From: Vitreoscilla sp.
GTDB taxonomy: Bacteria; Pseudomonadota; Gammaproteobacteria; Burkholderiales; Burkholderiaceae_C
Assembly: GCA_018780145.1 (NCBI GenBank)
Contig: JADMKA010000087.1
Span: 1-64,000 of the forward strand
Direction of reading: 5' to 3'
Length of the DNA stretch: 64,000 nucleotides
The notes under the pieces are model-generated. The model was given only the letters and a program-made list of their open reading frames with translations, was not told the origin of the DNA and did not search any database. Below, piece after piece: positions 29,067-39,297 of this stretch; position 1 is the stretch's first letter; the number at the start of each line of letters is the position of its first letter. The position numbers and the translations under genes were made by a program.

Positions 29067-31211
29067 ATGAGCGACACCCCCGCCGTGCAAGCCACCCGCC
29101 GGCAATTCCTGCAGGGCTCGGCCGCCTCCACCCTCGTCATCGGCTTCGCACTGCCGCAGTCCGGGCGTGCCGCCGTCGGGCCCGCCACCTTCAGCCCCAA
29201 CGCCTACCTGCGCATCACCCAGGACAACCGCATCACCGTGGTCTGCGGCTCCTCGGAGATGGGCCAGGGTGTGCTGACCTCCATCCCGATGCTGGTCGCC
29301 GAGGAGCTCGATGCCGACTGGCGCCTGGTCGGCGTCGAACAGGCTCCCGTCAGCGCGGCCTTCAACAACCCGATGTTCGGCATGCAGGCCACCGGGGGCT
29401 CCACCACCGTCCGCGCCCACTGGGAGCCGATGCGCAAGGCCGGTGCCGCCGCACGCGAGATGCTCGTGGCCGCCGCCGCCGCGCAATGGAAGGCCGGTAC
29501 CGACGAGTGCCGCACCGAGGCCAGCCAGGTCATCCACCGCAGCGGCAAGAAGCTCAGCTACGGCGCCCTCGTGGCTGCCGCCGCCAGCCAACCGGTGCCG
29601 GAGGCCCCGAAGCTGAAAGACCCCAAGAACTTCAAGATCCTGGGCAAGCCCACCAAGCGCCTCGACTCGGCGGGCAAGATCAACGGCACGGCCAAGTTCG
29701 GCATCGACGCCCAACTGCCCGGCATGCTGGTGGCGGTGATGGCACGGGCTCCGCAACCGGGTGCCAAGGCCACGGTGGTGAACGACACCAAGGCCAAAGC
29801 CATCAAGGGCGTGCAGCAGGTCATCAGCATCGACTCCGGTGTCGCCGTGCTGGCCACCGGCTACTGGGCCGCCAAGAAGGGCCGCGACGCGCTGGACATC
29901 ACCTGGGACCTGGGCAAGCTCGCCAAGCTGAGTTCGGCCGAGGTCTCCGACAAACTGCGCGAGGGCGCGCTGAACGCCGACGCCGTGGCCAAGGACGTGG
30001 GCAACCTGAAGGACGCCGCGGCCAGCAGCGCGCAGACCATCGGCGCCGTCTACGAGGCACCCTACCTGGCGCACGCCTGCATGGAGCCGATGAACTGCAC
30101 CGCCTGGGTCAAGGGCGACGAAGTCGAGATCTGGGCCGGCACGCAGAGCCAGGGCCCGGCGCAGGGCATCCTGAGCCAAGTGGCCCAGGTGTCGCCGGCC
30201 AAGGTCAAGGTCAACACCTTGATGCTGGGCGGTGGCTTCGGCCGTCGCTTCGCACCGGACTTCACCATCGACGCCACGGTGCTGTCGAAGATCTCGGGAA
30301 AGCCGGTCAAGCTGATCTACACCCGCGAGGACGACATGGCTGCCGGCTTCTACCGCCCGGCCTCCATCGCCCGCTTCGAGGGCGCGCTGGACGCGCAGGG
30401 CCAGGCCACGATGCTGCGGGTGGACGTGGGTTCACCCTCCATCATGGCGGCGTCGGGCTTCATGAAGATCCCGCCGAACGGGGTGGATCACTTTGCCCTC
30501 GAAGGCATCGACGACAACCCCTACGACATCGGCTCCTCGCGCATCGCCTACGGCCGCGTGGAGCCCGGGCCACAGGTCTGGTTCTGGCGTTCGGTGGGCC
30601 ACTCGCAGAACATCTTCTTCATGGAGAGCTTCATCGACGAGCTGGCCGCGAAGGCCAAGAAGGATCCGTTCGAGTTCCGCCGCGCGCTGCTCGGCAAGCA
30701 ACCGCGCTACAAGGCGGTGCTGGAACTGGCCGCCCAGAAGGCCGGCTGGGGCACCGCAACGCCTGCCGGTGTCTCCCGCGGCATCGCAGTGGCACAGAGT
30801 TTCGGCAGCTATGTGGCCGAGGTGGCGGAGGTGTCGATCGGTGCGGACGGCACGCCCAAGGTGCACCGCGTGGTGGCCGCGGTGGATTGCGGCATGACCG
30901 CCAACCCGCTGACCATCGCGCGCCAGATCGAGGGGGCCATCGTCTACGGCCTCAGCGCGGCGCTGTACGGCAAGATCTCTTTCAAGGACGGCCGGGTCGA
31001 GCAGGGCAACTTCCACCAGTACCCGGTGCTGCGGATGAACGAGATGCCGAAGGTCGAAGTACACATCCTGCCCAGCACCGAGGCGCCGGGCGGCATCGGC
31101 GAGCCGGGCACGCCGCCGATCGCCCCCGCCGTGACCAACGCCATCTTCGCGGCCACCGGCAAGCGCATCCGCAGCCTGCCCATCGACCCGGAGGCCCTGA
31201 AGCGCGTTTGA
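29067..31211 (+). CDS. molybdopterin-binding subunit of a molybdenum hydroxylase (isoquinoline 1-oxidoreductase beta-like)
   Basis: The 714-residue protein is the catalytic subunit of a xanthine-dehydrogenase-family enzyme. A twin-arginine signal (R11-R12 in [11 protein letters not shown], then a hydrophobic stretch) predicts export to the periplasm already folded. Cofactor-contact segments include [17 protein letters not shown] near residue 390 and the C-terminal [10 protein letters not shown] with the catalytic Glu. Substrate is an aldehyde or N-heterocycle by family; it cannot be narrowed. No cytochrome c partner, XdhC-type maturation protein or FAD subunit adjoins, so the electron acceptor and maturase must lie elsewhere. 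Confidence 0.91.
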   Translation: MSDTPAVQATRRQFLQGSAASTLVIGFALPQSGRAAVGPATFSPNAYLRITQDNRITVVCGSSEMGQGVLTSIPMLVAEELDADWRLVGVEQAPVSAAFNNPMFGMQATGGSTTVRAHWEPMRKAGAAAREMLVAAAAAQWKAGTDECRTEASQVIHRSGKKLSYGALVAAAASQPVPEAPKLKDPKNFKILGKPTKRLDSAGKINGTAKFGIDAQLPGMLVAVMARAPQPGAKATVVNDTKAKAIKGVQQVISIDSGVAVLATGYWAAKKGRDALDITWDLGKLAKLSSAEVSDKLREGALNADAVAKDVGNLKDAAASSAQTIGAVYEAPYLAHACMEPMNCTAWVKGDEVEIWAGTQSQGPAQGILSQVAQVSPAKVKVNTLMLGGGFGRRFAPDFTIDATVLSKISGKPVKLIYTREDDMAAGFYRPASIARFEGALDAQGQATMLRVDVGSPSIMAASGFMKIPPNGVDHFALEGIDDNPYDIGSSRIAYGRVEPGPQVWFWRSVGHSQNIFFMESFIDELAAKAKKDPFEFRRALLGKQPRYKAVLELAAQKAGWGTATPAGVSRGIAVAQSFGSYVAEVAEVSIGADGTPKVHRVVAAVDCGMTANPLTIARQIEGAIVYGLSAALYGKISFKDGRVEQGNFHQYPVLRMNEMPKVEVHILPSTEAPGGIGEPGTPPIAPAVTNAIFAATGKRIRSLPIDPEALKRV

Positions 31212-31319
31212 TGGGGCACCCGGTGCCTGGAGTACCCGGCACCACCCGCCGAGCGGGTCGCGCGGCCGCTTGGGGCGGCCCGGCGCTGGCCGCGTCCGTT
31301 GGCGCTATGCTGGACGCCG

Positions 31320-32087
31320 ATGCAACTCCCCTGGCTGCTCGACGACACCCCGTTCCCGCCCACCGCCGGGGCCCAGGGCCCCGACTCCGGGGCGCCAGGG
31401 CTGCTGGCGGCCGGGGCGGATCTCAGCCCTCCCCGCCTGCTGGCGGCGTACCGCCAGGGCATCTTCCCCTGGTTTGGCGCGGGCCAGCCGGTGCTGTGGT
31501 GGAGCACGGACCCGCGCATGGTGCTGCGCGCGAGCGACTTCAAGCTGTCCCGGTCGCTGCGCAAGGTGTTGCAGCGCTTCCTGCGCACACCGGGATGCGA
31601 GATCCGCTTCGACCACGCCTTCGAGGCGGTCGTCGGCGCCTGCGCCAGCTCGCCGCGCGAGGGCCAATCCGGAACCTGGATCCTGCCCGAGATGGTGCGG
31701 GCCTACACGGCGCTGCACCGGCTGGGCCATGCCCACAGCATTGAGATCTGGATCGCGGGCGAACTGGCCGGTGGCCTCTACGGCATCAACCTGGGCCGCA
31801 TGTTCTTCGGCGAGTCGATGTTTTCGCGCCAGGCCGACGCCTCCAAGATCGCCCTGGCGTCGCTGGTGGCGTTTTGCCGCCGCGAGGGTATCGAGCTGAT
31901 CGACTGCCAGCAGGAAACCAGCCACCTGGCCAGCCTGGGTGCCCGGCCGATTCCGCGGGCCGCCTTCGAGGCCCACCTGAAGGCCACCGTGGATCAGCCG
32001 CGCCCGGCACACTGGGCCTATGATGCCGACTGTTGGGCGCACTTGGGGCTGAATCCCTCCGCGCCCGCTGCCGATAACCCGACGTGA
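31320..32087 (+). CDS. aat: leucyl/phenylalanyl-tRNA--protein transferase
   Basis: Aat adds Leu or Phe from aminoacyl-tRNA to proteins with N-terminal Lys or Arg, marking them for ClpAP. The 255-residue protein has the family landmarks [20 protein letters not shown] near residue 28, [22 protein letters not shown] and FGESMFSR. I chose ATG 31320, giving the usual opening LPWL. Its stop overlaps the GTG start of the next transferase gene, so the two N-degron enzymes are translationally coupled. Confidence 0.95.
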   Translation: MQLPWLLDDTPFPPTAGAQGPDSGAPGLLAAGADLSPPRLLAAYRQGIFPWFGAGQPVLWWSTDPRMVLRASDFKLSRSLRKVLQRFLRTPGCEIRFDHAFEAVVGACASSPREGQSGTWILPEMVRAYTALHRLGHAHSIEIWIAGELAGGLYGINLGRMFFGESMFSRQADASKIALASLVAFCRREGIELIDCQQETSHLASLGARPIPRAAFEAHLKATVDQPRPAHWAYDADCWAHLGLNPSAPAADNPT

Positions 32088-32824
32088 CCCACCCGAAAGA
32101 GCTCCCGTTCGCGTCGCTCCAGTTCTACGCGACGGCGCCCTATCCGTGCAGTTACCTGCCCGATCGCATGGCGCGCTCGCAGGTGGCCACGCCTGGGCAC
32201 CTGATCCACGCCGAGGCCTACTCGGCGCTGGTGGCTTGCGGCTTCCGCCGCAGCGGCATGTTCACCTACCGGCCCTTTTGCGACCAGTGCCGCGCCTGCA
32301 AGCCGCTGCGGGTGCCGGTCAACGCGTTCAAGAGCACCCGCAGCCAGCGCCGAGCCTGGGCGGCGCATTCGAACCTGAAGACACGGGTCATGCGCCTGGG
32401 CTTCGTGCCCGAGCACTACCAGCTCTACCTGCGCTACCAGGCCGGCCGCCACGCCGGCGGCGGGATGGACCACGACAGCGTGGACCAGTACACCCAGTTC
32501 CTGTTGCAGACCCGCGTCAACTCCCGCCTGATCGAGTTCCGCGAGCCGGCCGAGGACGGCCTGGGCGAGTTGCGCATGGTGGCCATCGTCGACATCCTCA
32601 GCGACGGCCTGTCGGCGGTCTACACCTTCTACGACCCCGACGCCCGCGCCAGCTACGGCACCTACTGCGTCATGTGGCAGATCGAGCAGACACGGCAGAT
32701 GAAGCTCCCGCACCTGTACCTGGGTTACTGGATCGCCGAGAGCCCGAAGATGGCCTACAAGGTCCAGTTCCGCCCGCACCAGGTGCTGGTGGACGGCACC
32801 TGGCAGGCCGGCGACGGCGCCTGA
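32084..32824 (+). CDS. bpt: bacterial protein transferase Bpt (aspartate/glutamate leucyltransferase)
   Basis: The 246-residue protein is of the ATE1-like family. In bacteria characterised Bpt transfers leucine to N-terminal Asp or Glu, feeding the same ClpS/ClpAP pathway as Aat; databases often label it arginyltransferase. It keeps the N-terminal Cys-containing segment [14 protein letters not shown], the [13 protein letters not shown] cysteine cluster, and the GNAT-like C-terminal part ([21 protein letters not shown]). GTG 32084 lies inside the aat stop (GTGA). Confidence 0.9.
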   Translation: MTHPKELPFASLQFYATAPYPCSYLPDRMARSQVATPGHLIHAEAYSALVACGFRRSGMFTYRPFCDQCRACKPLRVPVNAFKSTRSQRRAWAAHSNLKTRVMRLGFVPEHYQLYLRYQAGRHAGGGMDHDSVDQYTQFLLQTRVNSRLIEFREPAEDGLGELRMVAIVDILSDGLSAVYTFYDPDARASYGTYCVMWQIEQTRQMKLPHLYLGYWIAESPKMAYKVQFRPHQVLVDGTWQAGDGA

Positions 32825-32935
32825 TCGTCGCCCGATCCTGCACCTCGCGCCGCAGGATCCGCCGCCCGTCGCAGCTGGCTGGCGCTTCACTGCCAGCGGC
32901 CTAGGATCGCGTCCATCGTGAACCAGGAGACCGCC

Positions 32936-33718
32936 ATGCCGACCCGCCGCCCCTTTGCCCTGCTGATGCTGCCGCTGGCCACCGCCGCCTTGACCATTGC
33001 CACCCTGGCCTTGCCCGCCTTCGCCCAGGCCGCCACCGTCGAGATCTCGACCGGCCTGTTCAGCGCCAAGGTCGCCGGCTCGGGCAAGATCATCGACGAC
33101 AAGCGCAGTGCTGCCCCCTTCACCCGCCTGCGGCTGGACAGCGCGATCACGGTGAACGCGCGGCCCGCCGCGGCCCCAGGCGTCACGGTACGGGCCGACG
33201 ACAACATCGCCCCGCTGATCCTGACCAGCGTCGAAGGCGACACGCTGGTGATCAAGCTGAAGCCCAACACCGGCATCCGCACCGACTCGCCGTTGGTGGT
33301 GACGGTGGACTTCACCCGCCTGACGCACGCCGACCTGCGCGGCAGCGGCGACCTGAACATTGCCTCGCTGAAGGGCGAGCAGTTCGAGCTGTCCCTGGCC
33401 GGCTCGGGCGATGTGCGCCTGGACGGCGCCGAACTCTCCCGACTGACGGCCCGCCTGGCTGGCTCCGGCGACATCTGGGTCAACGGCAAGGCCGACGAGG
33501 CCACCTACAACCTGGCCGGCTCGGGCGATGTGCACGCGGCGGACCTTGCCGCCAAGCGCGTCAGCGTCGACATCGCCGGCAGCGGTGACGTGAAGGTGAA
33601 CGCCACCGACTCGCTGGCCGTGCAGATCGCCGGCTCGGGCGACGTGGCCTACAGCGGCAACCCGCCCAAGGTGACCAGCCGGGTCGTCGGCTCGGGCGAC
33701 CTGCGCTCGGTGCGCTGA
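32936..33718 (+). CDS. exported GIN-domain (DUF2807) protein
   Basis: A 260-residue exported protein with a signal peptide (to about residue 33, ending AFAQAA) and a DUF2807 right-handed beta-helix-like domain. It contains at least seven copies of the turn GSGD (with GSGK once), each starting a strand, typical of the putative auto-transporter adhesin head GIN domain. I chose ATG 32936, six bases after AGGAGA; GTG 32918 is further from a ribosome site. Role unknown; a surface or periplasmic structural protein is likely. Confidence 0.85.
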   Translation: MPTRRPFALLMLPLATAALTIATLALPAFAQAATVEISTGLFSAKVAGSGKIIDDKRSAAPFTRLRLDSAITVNARPAAAPGVTVRADDNIAPLILTSVEGDTLVIKLKPNTGIRTDSPLVVTVDFTRLTHADLRGSGDLNIASLKGEQFELSLAGSGDVRLDGAELSRLTARLAGSGDIWVNGKADEATYNLAGSGDVHAADLAAKRVSVDIAGSGDVKVNATDSLAVQIAGSGDVAYSGNPPKVTSRVVGSGDLRSVR

Positions 33719-33831
33719 CCGCCCGGGTTGCGCAGCTTCGCACGGCAGGGGCCCCCGGCCGGCGTTGTCGACATGGCAGTTTCCGGCCATCATCGGCGGG
33801 CCCGATGCTTTGACAACGCCCTGCCCGACCG

Positions 33832-34644
33832 ATGCGACCCGACCCCCAACTGCGCAAGCTCGACATCGAGTTGCCCGCCAGCCCACCGGCCACCGTCCGG
33901 CTGATCAGCCTGCTGGCCAAGGACGACCTGGCCGTGAGTGAACTGGCCGAGGTCATCGAAGGTGACATGGCCCTCGCGGCGGCGGTGGTGCGCACCGTCA
34001 ACTCGGCGATGTTCGGCGTGCTGCGGCGCGTCGAGACGGTGGCCGAGGCAGTGGTCTACCTCGGCATGCGCGAGGTCGCGGGCCTGACCCTGGAACTGGG
34101 TCTGCGTGCCCGCTTCCCCCCATCCCCCGCGATGACCCGCATCTGGGACGCTGCGCGCCGGCGCGGCCTGCTGATGGGGCGCGCGGCTGCCAGCCTCGGA
34201 CTGCATGCCTGGCGCGCCCAGTCTGCCGGCCTGTTTGCCGAGAGCGGCCAGGCCGTCCTGTGCGTGCATGCGCCGGATGCGTACCCCACCATGCTGGCAC
34301 GCCACCCCGGCCAGATGCCCGCACTGCTGGCCGACGAGGCCGCGGCATTCGGGCTGACCCACGATGTGCTGGGCGCCTCGTTGTGCCGTGCCTGGGGCCT
34401 GGCCGGCGACGTTGCCGAGTACGTCCGCGAACGGCCGCACGACACCTTGCGCTGGGCCCAGCGCGGCCAGCCGGTGCGGGCGCTGCTGGCGCTTGGCGCC
34501 GTGGCCGATGCGCTGATGGCGGGCAGCGACGCGGATGCGATGGCCGAGCAGGTCGCCGCCGGCGCCGGGCTCAGGCCTGCCGTGCTGGTGCAGACCCTGC
34601 GCCAGCATGCAGAGCGGCTGCAAGGCAGTTCCGACGAGGACTGA
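33832..34644 (+). CDS. HDOD domain protein
   Basis: The 270-residue protein consists of one HDOD domain, a degenerate HD phosphohydrolase-like fold found in signalling proteins. It shows the opening LPASPPATVRLISLLAKDDL, the SELAEVIEGDMALAAAVVRTVNSA helix region and AEAVVYLGMREV. The conserved HD metal ligands are not present (no HD pair), as is usual for the family. HDOD proteins often work with two-component or cyclic-di-GMP signalling; here the nearest such genes are the diguanylate cyclases 1 kb downstream. Confidence 0.85.
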   Translation: MRPDPQLRKLDIELPASPPATVRLISLLAKDDLAVSELAEVIEGDMALAAAVVRTVNSAMFGVLRRVETVAEAVVYLGMREVAGLTLELGLRARFPPSPAMTRIWDAARRRGLLMGRAAASLGLHAWRAQSAGLFAESGQAVLCVHAPDAYPTMLARHPGQMPALLADEAAAFGLTHDVLGASLCRAWGLAGDVAEYVRERPHDTLRWAQRGQPVRALLALGAVADALMAGSDADAMAEQVAAGAGLRPAVLVQTLRQHAERLQGSSDED

Positions 34645-34728
34645 GCGTGCCGCTCTCATCCCCTCTCTTGGGGACGAGCACGACAGCACCCCGCACGCCC
34701 GGTGAGGCCCCCCTCACTAGACTGGGGC

Positions 34729-35754
34729 ATGACGAAGACCTTTCGCCTGGCCACCTTCAACGCCGAGAACCTGTTCAGCCGTGCGCGGGTCCTCAAGCTG
34801 GTCGATCCAGCCCGTCGCGGCGATGTCCTCGCACAGATCGCCGAGCTCGAAACCCTGCGGGCGTCGAGCCACCTGAACCCCACCGAGAAACGCCGCCGGG
34901 CCGAACTGGCGCGCAACCTGTCGCGCTACGTCGATGCGAACGGCACGGGCGTTGCCGGCAGGTTGAACCACCGGCGCACCGCCCTGACCGAGCAGCAACG
35001 CGAGAACACGGCCCAGGTGGTTCGCGCGGTCGATGCGGATGTGCTGTGCCTCCTGGAGATCGAAAGCCGAGACGCACTGGACGCCTTCAACCACCGGCAC
35101 CTGGGCCACGCCTTCCCGTTCAACATGCTGGTACAGGGCTTCGACGCGCGCGGCATCGACCCCGGCCTTCTCAGCAAGTGCCCCATCGTCGCACTGCGCA
35201 GCCACCTCTTCGACCAGGCTGCCGGCCACCGCCTGTTCACCCGGGACTGCCTCGAGGTGGACATCGACCTGGGCGGTGGGCACTGCCTGCATCTGCTGAT
35301 CAACCACTTCAATGGCCCGGGCCCCGGCTCCGAGCGTGAGCGAGACACCTTGCGGCGCCGGCAGGCGAGCGCCGTCGCGCAGATCCTGGCCACCCGCTTC
35401 GACCTCGCGTGTGATCTCGTCGCCGTGGTGGGCGATTTCAACGACACGCCGCAGCGTGCCCCTCAGGCCCTGGCACCGCTGCTGAAGATGAGTGGGCTGC
35501 ACGACGTGCTGGCATTGCAATTCCCGATCCCCGACGACCGCTGGACCTGCCACCGGCACAAGAACGAGCAGATCGATTTCATCCTGGTGTCGGATGCGCT
35601 GAAGGCGGCCTTCGGCCAGGCCGGGGTCGAACGCCGCGGCATGCCCGAGTTGCAGCGAAACACCATCGCCCAGGAGAGCCCTTTTCCGGGTGTGCGGTCG
35701 GCGGCCAGCGCCGCATCGAGCCACGCAGCGGTCTGGGCCGATTTCGCGCTCTGA
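34729..35754 (+). CDS. endonuclease/exonuclease/phosphatase family protein
   Basis: The 341-residue protein has the DNase I-like fold: the opening FRLATFNAENLF (residues 4-15), the catalytic Glu in LCLLEIESRDAL, LLINHFNGP, VVGDFNDTP with the Asp-Asn pair, and a C-terminal SSHAAVWADF with the catalytic His. An Arg-rich insertion near residues 40-80 (TEKRRRAELARN) is notable. No signal peptide is seen, so a cytoplasmic nuclease or phosphatase is likely. Substrate unknown. Confidence 0.85.
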   Translation: MTKTFRLATFNAENLFSRARVLKLVDPARRGDVLAQIAELETLRASSHLNPTEKRRRAELARNLSRYVDANGTGVAGRLNHRRTALTEQQRENTAQVVRAVDADVLCLLEIESRDALDAFNHRHLGHAFPFNMLVQGFDARGIDPGLLSKCPIVALRSHLFDQAAGHRLFTRDCLEVDIDLGGGHCLHLLINHFNGPGPGSERERDTLRRRQASAVAQILATRFDLACDLVAVVGDFNDTPQRAPQALAPLLKMSGLHDVLALQFPIPDDRWTCHRHKNEQIDFILVSDALKAAFGQAGVERRGMPELQRNTIAQESPFPGVRSAASAASSHAAVWADFAL

Positions 35755-35782
35755 CCGGCCGGGCGAACGGGCTCCGCGGGTC

Positions 35783-37948
35783 TCATGGGCTCGGGGCGCA
35801 GGCGGCGCACTCGAACCGGCTTCTGCCCGCCCGCTTGGCGGCATACAAGGCCGCATCGGCGCTGGCCATCATCGAGGCGGCGGTCGCCAGGTCCGGGCTG
35901 TCCGCCACGCCGACCCCAATGCTGGCGGAAACCAGCAAGATGTGGTGGTCCCATTGGATGGGCGCCACCATCCGATCCAGGATCTTGCGAGCGACGATCT
36001 GGGCCTCGTCGGGCTTGTGCATCTGTTCCAGCACGACCACAAACTCGTCGCCGGCCAGCCGGGCCACCATGTCGGAGCTGCGGACGCACGCCGACAAGCG
36101 CTGGCCGAACTCCACGAGAACCGCGTCGCCGGCCGCATGGCCGTAGGTATCGTTGATGTCCTTGAAGTGGTCCACATCGATGAACAACAAGCCGACGGGC
36201 CGCGCCCGGTGGCGTGCGCGCAGCAGAGCTGCATGCAGGCGCTCCTCGAACTGGTGCCGATTGGGCAGGCCGGTCAAGTGGTCAAAGCGCGCCAACTTCG
36301 TGAGTTGCCCTTCGACCACCTTCATCTCGGAGATATCCATGGTCAGTGAGTAGAGGCCCCGAACCTGACCATCGCTGTCGCAATCCGGCACGTAAGTCGT
36401 GCGCACGAAGCGTTTGACCCCGGCCATCTCGACTTCCGCCTCGAAGCTGACCCGTCGGCCCGAGGCAAGGACTTCTGCAGCCTGGTGCCTGTGTGCCTCG
36501 AACGCAACCGGGCCGAAGACCTCGCTTGCGCGCCGCCCGATCACCTCGCTGGGCGGTTGGCCCATCCACGTTTCGAAGGTCTGGTTCGCGAAGAGGATCC
36601 TGAGGTCCTTGTCGACATAGGCGATCAATGCCGGCAGGTTGTCGGCGATGGCCTGCAGGCGTTGCTCACTGGCAGCGAGCTTGGCTTCCGCCTCCTTGCG
36701 GACGCTGAGATCTCGGAGCATCAGATGGGTCTGCCAATTGCCGCTCGCGTCGCGGTAGCGCGCCAGCTGGCATTCAACGGGCAGCATCGCGCCATCGGCC
36801 TGCCTGAGCGAGAGGTCGACCCTCGCGTTCTCTGCCTGCTTCACCAGCCAGCCTTGGATCAAGTCGCCGTTGCCATGAGGCAGCGAGGACAGCACGCGCG
36901 ACTCGATCGGTGCATCCGGCAAGCCCAGCATGGACGCCGCTGCCGGATTCACCATCACCAGCGCGTGGTCCGGGCCGATCATGACAATGCCGTCGTGGGC
37001 ATGCCGCACCAATGCAGCAAGTTGCCGACGGTTCGATTGAAGCTCGGTTGCCATGCCACAGACCAACAGGCTGGTGCAGGCCTGTGCGGTGATGTAGCTC
37101 CACAAGGCCAGGATGCCAGCGTGAGCATGGTGCCCGGCGAAGGGCCCCAGCCCCTGCGCGGTGCCGAACGCTGCCGTGATCGACAACACCAGGACGGCCA
37201 CGGACGAACTGATGACACCACCGCGCAAGGCCAGCATGGTGATCAGGAAGAATGGCAACGACACCAGCGGGAACAACAGGGCCGAGTCCTGCTTCAGCCA
37301 TGGCGAGAAGGCGGCCAGCCCGCACAAGAGTACCGCGGCCTGGAGCAAGGCGTTGCCAGCGCCATCGCGCCCGACAAAGGTTCGCTTCAACGTGGGCTGG
37401 TTCATCGCCACGAGGGGAACCCCACCCAGCAGCGCCCCCACCGAGTCGCCAATCCACCAGCTCATCCAGGCCTGTGGCCATTGCGCAGCGTCCAGAACGC
37501 CAGCCACCAGCAACCACGTGGTCCCGTTGGTGGAGGTGACCAGCATGCCGAGCAGCACCGCCAGCAGAAAGGCCGCCAGATCGCTGCGGCGCACCAGCCG
37601 CCAGTCGAACCGCCACCGCTGCAACAAGAGGGTCGACAGCCAGGGGCCCAGCGTGTTGCCCAGCCCGACGGCGGCAGCCATCCACAGCGGCCCGCCGATG
37701 GCGGCATTGGCGCCCATCGCACCCACGAAGACCGCCGGGAGCATGCCTGCTCTCCAGCGGGTGTACGCCGCAATCGCGATGCCCGTCGGTAGCCAGACCA
37801 ACGAGACGTGCGTGCCGACGTACGGAATCAGCAGGCCCAGCCTGGCCGCCAGGTAGTAGCTCGCCGCCACGACGAGCAAGCGCACGATTGTGCGTTGCAG
37901 CGGCTGCGGCGAGAGATCGACATGATCAATCACACCAGATATGAGCAT
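35783..37948 (-). CDS. MASE1-PAS-PAS diguanylate cyclase with AGDEF active site
   Basis: A membrane sensor of about 721 residues: an N-terminal MASE1 domain of eight or more helices (about residues 15-305), two PAS domains (about 330-445 and 455-575) and a C-terminal GGDEF domain (about 585-715). The catalytic loop is RLAGDEF rather than GGDEF; Ala at the first position is tolerated in some active cyclases. The inhibitory site RxxD (RSSD) lies five residues upstream, so product feedback is expected. ATG 37948 is my start; a GTG at 38002 would add 18 residues. It is divergent from a second cyclase. Confidence 0.9.
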   Translation of the reverse strand: MLISGVIDHVDLSPQPLQRTIVRLLVVAASYYLAARLGLLIPYVGTHVSLVWLPTGIAIAAYTRWRAGMLPAVFVGAMGANAAIGGPLWMAAAVGLGNTLGPWLSTLLLQRWRFDWRLVRRSDLAAFLLAVLLGMLVTSTNGTTWLLVAGVLDAAQWPQAWMSWWIGDSVGALLGGVPLVAMNQPTLKRTFVGRDGAGNALLQAAVLLCGLAAFSPWLKQDSALLFPLVSLPFFLITMLALRGGVISSSVAVLVLSITAAFGTAQGLGPFAGHHAHAGILALWSYITAQACTSLLVCGMATELQSNRRQLAALVRHAHDGIVMIGPDHALVMVNPAAASMLGLPDAPIESRVLSSLPHGNGDLIQGWLVKQAENARVDLSLRQADGAMLPVECQLARYRDASGNWQTHLMLRDLSVRKEAEAKLAASEQRLQAIADNLPALIAYVDKDLRILFANQTFETWMGQPPSEVIGRRASEVFGPVAFEAHRHQAAEVLASGRRVSFEAEVEMAGVKRFVRTTYVPDCDSDGQVRGLYSLTMDISEMKVVEGQLTKLARFDHLTGLPNRHQFEERLHAALLRARHRARPVGLLFIDVDHFKDINDTYGHAAGDAVLVEFGQRLSACVRSSDMVARLAGDEFVVVLEQMHKPDEAQIVARKILDRMVAPIQWDHHILLVSASIGVGVADSPDLATAASMMASADAALYAAKRAGRSRFECAACAPSP

Positions 37949-38253
37949 AAAGATGACGCCAAAACCACCCGGTGCCGCGCGACTTGTCGTCGCGTCGGCC
38001 ACGCATCCCTGGATGTTCCCCCAGGCCCCAGACCTTGGCTGGCAGCCTCACTTCGCCTAGTGTGCTCCTATCCAGTCGCGAGGGCCGTCAATGAAGCACC
38101 ACCAGTTCATGGCATTTCGCCTGAACCGCGGCCCGGTGAAAGGCGAATCATGTGATCAAGAAATGATCGACCGACACCGCTGGATCGGCAACAATCACGG
38201 CCGACAGGCCGCGTTGTTTGCAGGCCGGTTGGAGTGGTGCGCCTGGAGGCCTG
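37949..38253. other. intergenic region between two divergent diguanylate cyclase genes
   Basis: About 300 bp without a convincing gene. It must hold the promoters of both cyclases, but I see no clear -35/-10 pair, operator palindrome or hairpin in it. Confidence 0.5.
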
Positions 38254-39282
38254 GTGAAGTACGAAGTCAGTGTCGAACGAAGCGCGGAACTGCTCCGCCT
38301 GGCCCTCCCCATGATGTCCAAGCAGGCCGCGGCCCTGCACCCGGTTAGCTACGCCGTCTGGTACGAATACGTCGCCCAGACGAACCCAGCATTGCGGACC
38401 GCCGTCGACCAGGCGCTGGCGCAACACGGCAAGCTGGACGAGGCGGGCACGCACGCCCTGTTTCGCCAGCATGTGGCCGACATCGACCCCGACACGGGCC
38501 AGCGCGTGGCCGACGGGTTTCAACGTGTGCTGTCGAGCATGGCCGAGTCGGCCGCGCAGGCCGGTGACCAGACGGCAAGGTTTGGGTCGTCGTTGTCACG
38601 CCTGAGCACCGAACTGGGTTCGAGCGACAACACGCTGGTGGGCGAGGTGTTGGGGCACACGCGTGACATGCAGGCCTCGATGGCCCATCTGCAGAAGCGG
38701 CTGGACGCGAGCCTGAACGAGATCAACACCCTGCGGTCCGAGGTTCGCCGTGCCCGCCACGATGCGTTGGTCGACAGCCTCACGGGTTTGGCCAACCGCC
38801 GAGCCTTTCAAGAGCAGCTCGCGGCCTGCCTGGCCGAACACGCGGCGGACACGCGGCGCGAAGCCCCCTGCCTCGTCGCTGGCGACATCGACCATTTCAA
38901 GCTGATCAACGACCGCTATGGCCACGGCTTTGGCGACCAGGTTCTTTGTGCGGTGGGCCAGATACTGAAGTCGGTGGTGGCCGAGCCGGGCCTGGCGGCG
39001 CGGGTCGGCGGCGAAGAGTTCATCCTGTTGCTGCCCGCAGCACCGTTGGCCGACGCCGAGCAGCTCGCCGAGCGTGTTCGGGCCACCGTGGCGGCGAGCC
39101 GTGTGCGCCGCAAGGGTGGTGAGGTGGTCGGAGAGCGCCTGACCATCTCGCTCGGCGTGACCCACTATGTGGCCGGCGAAGCCGTGAACGATTTTGTCGA
39201 GCGAGCCGACCGGGCGCTCTACGAATCCAAGAATGCGGGTCGGAATCGTGTGACCGTCATCGGCCATCACGGCGCGCACTGA
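38254..39282 (+). CDS. cytoplasmic diguanylate cyclase (GGEEF)
   Basis: The 342-residue soluble protein has an N-terminal helical region (about residues 5-165, KYEVSVERSAELLRLALP and a coiled-coil near 130-165) and a C-terminal GGDEF domain with the active motif RVGGEEFILL and substrate-contact FKLINDRYGHGFGDQ. It would make cyclic di-GMP. The residues before the active loop (VVAEPGLAARVGGEEF) contain no RxxD, so no product-inhibition site is expected. I chose GTG 38254, four bases after GGAGG. Confidence 0.9.
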   Translation: MKYEVSVERSAELLRLALPMMSKQAAALHPVSYAVWYEYVAQTNPALRTAVDQALAQHGKLDEAGTHALFRQHVADIDPDTGQRVADGFQRVLSSMAESAAQAGDQTARFGSSLSRLSTELGSSDNTLVGEVLGHTRDMQASMAHLQKRLDASLNEINTLRSEVRRARHDALVDSLTGLANRRAFQEQLAACLAEHAADTRREAPCLVAGDIDHFKLINDRYGHGFGDQVLCAVGQILKSVVAEPGLAARVGGEEFILLLPAAPLADAEQLAERVRATVAASRVRRKGGEVVGERLTISLGVTHYVAGEAVNDFVERADRALYESKNAGRNRVTVIGHHGAH

Positions 39283-39297
39283 CTCTGGAATGCCGGC

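Noticed and set aside
33000-33700. Repeated GSGD-coding units as a possible DNA repeat array
   Set aside because: The repeats are at protein level within the GIN domain and vary in DNA sequence and spacing; not a CRISPR or satellite.
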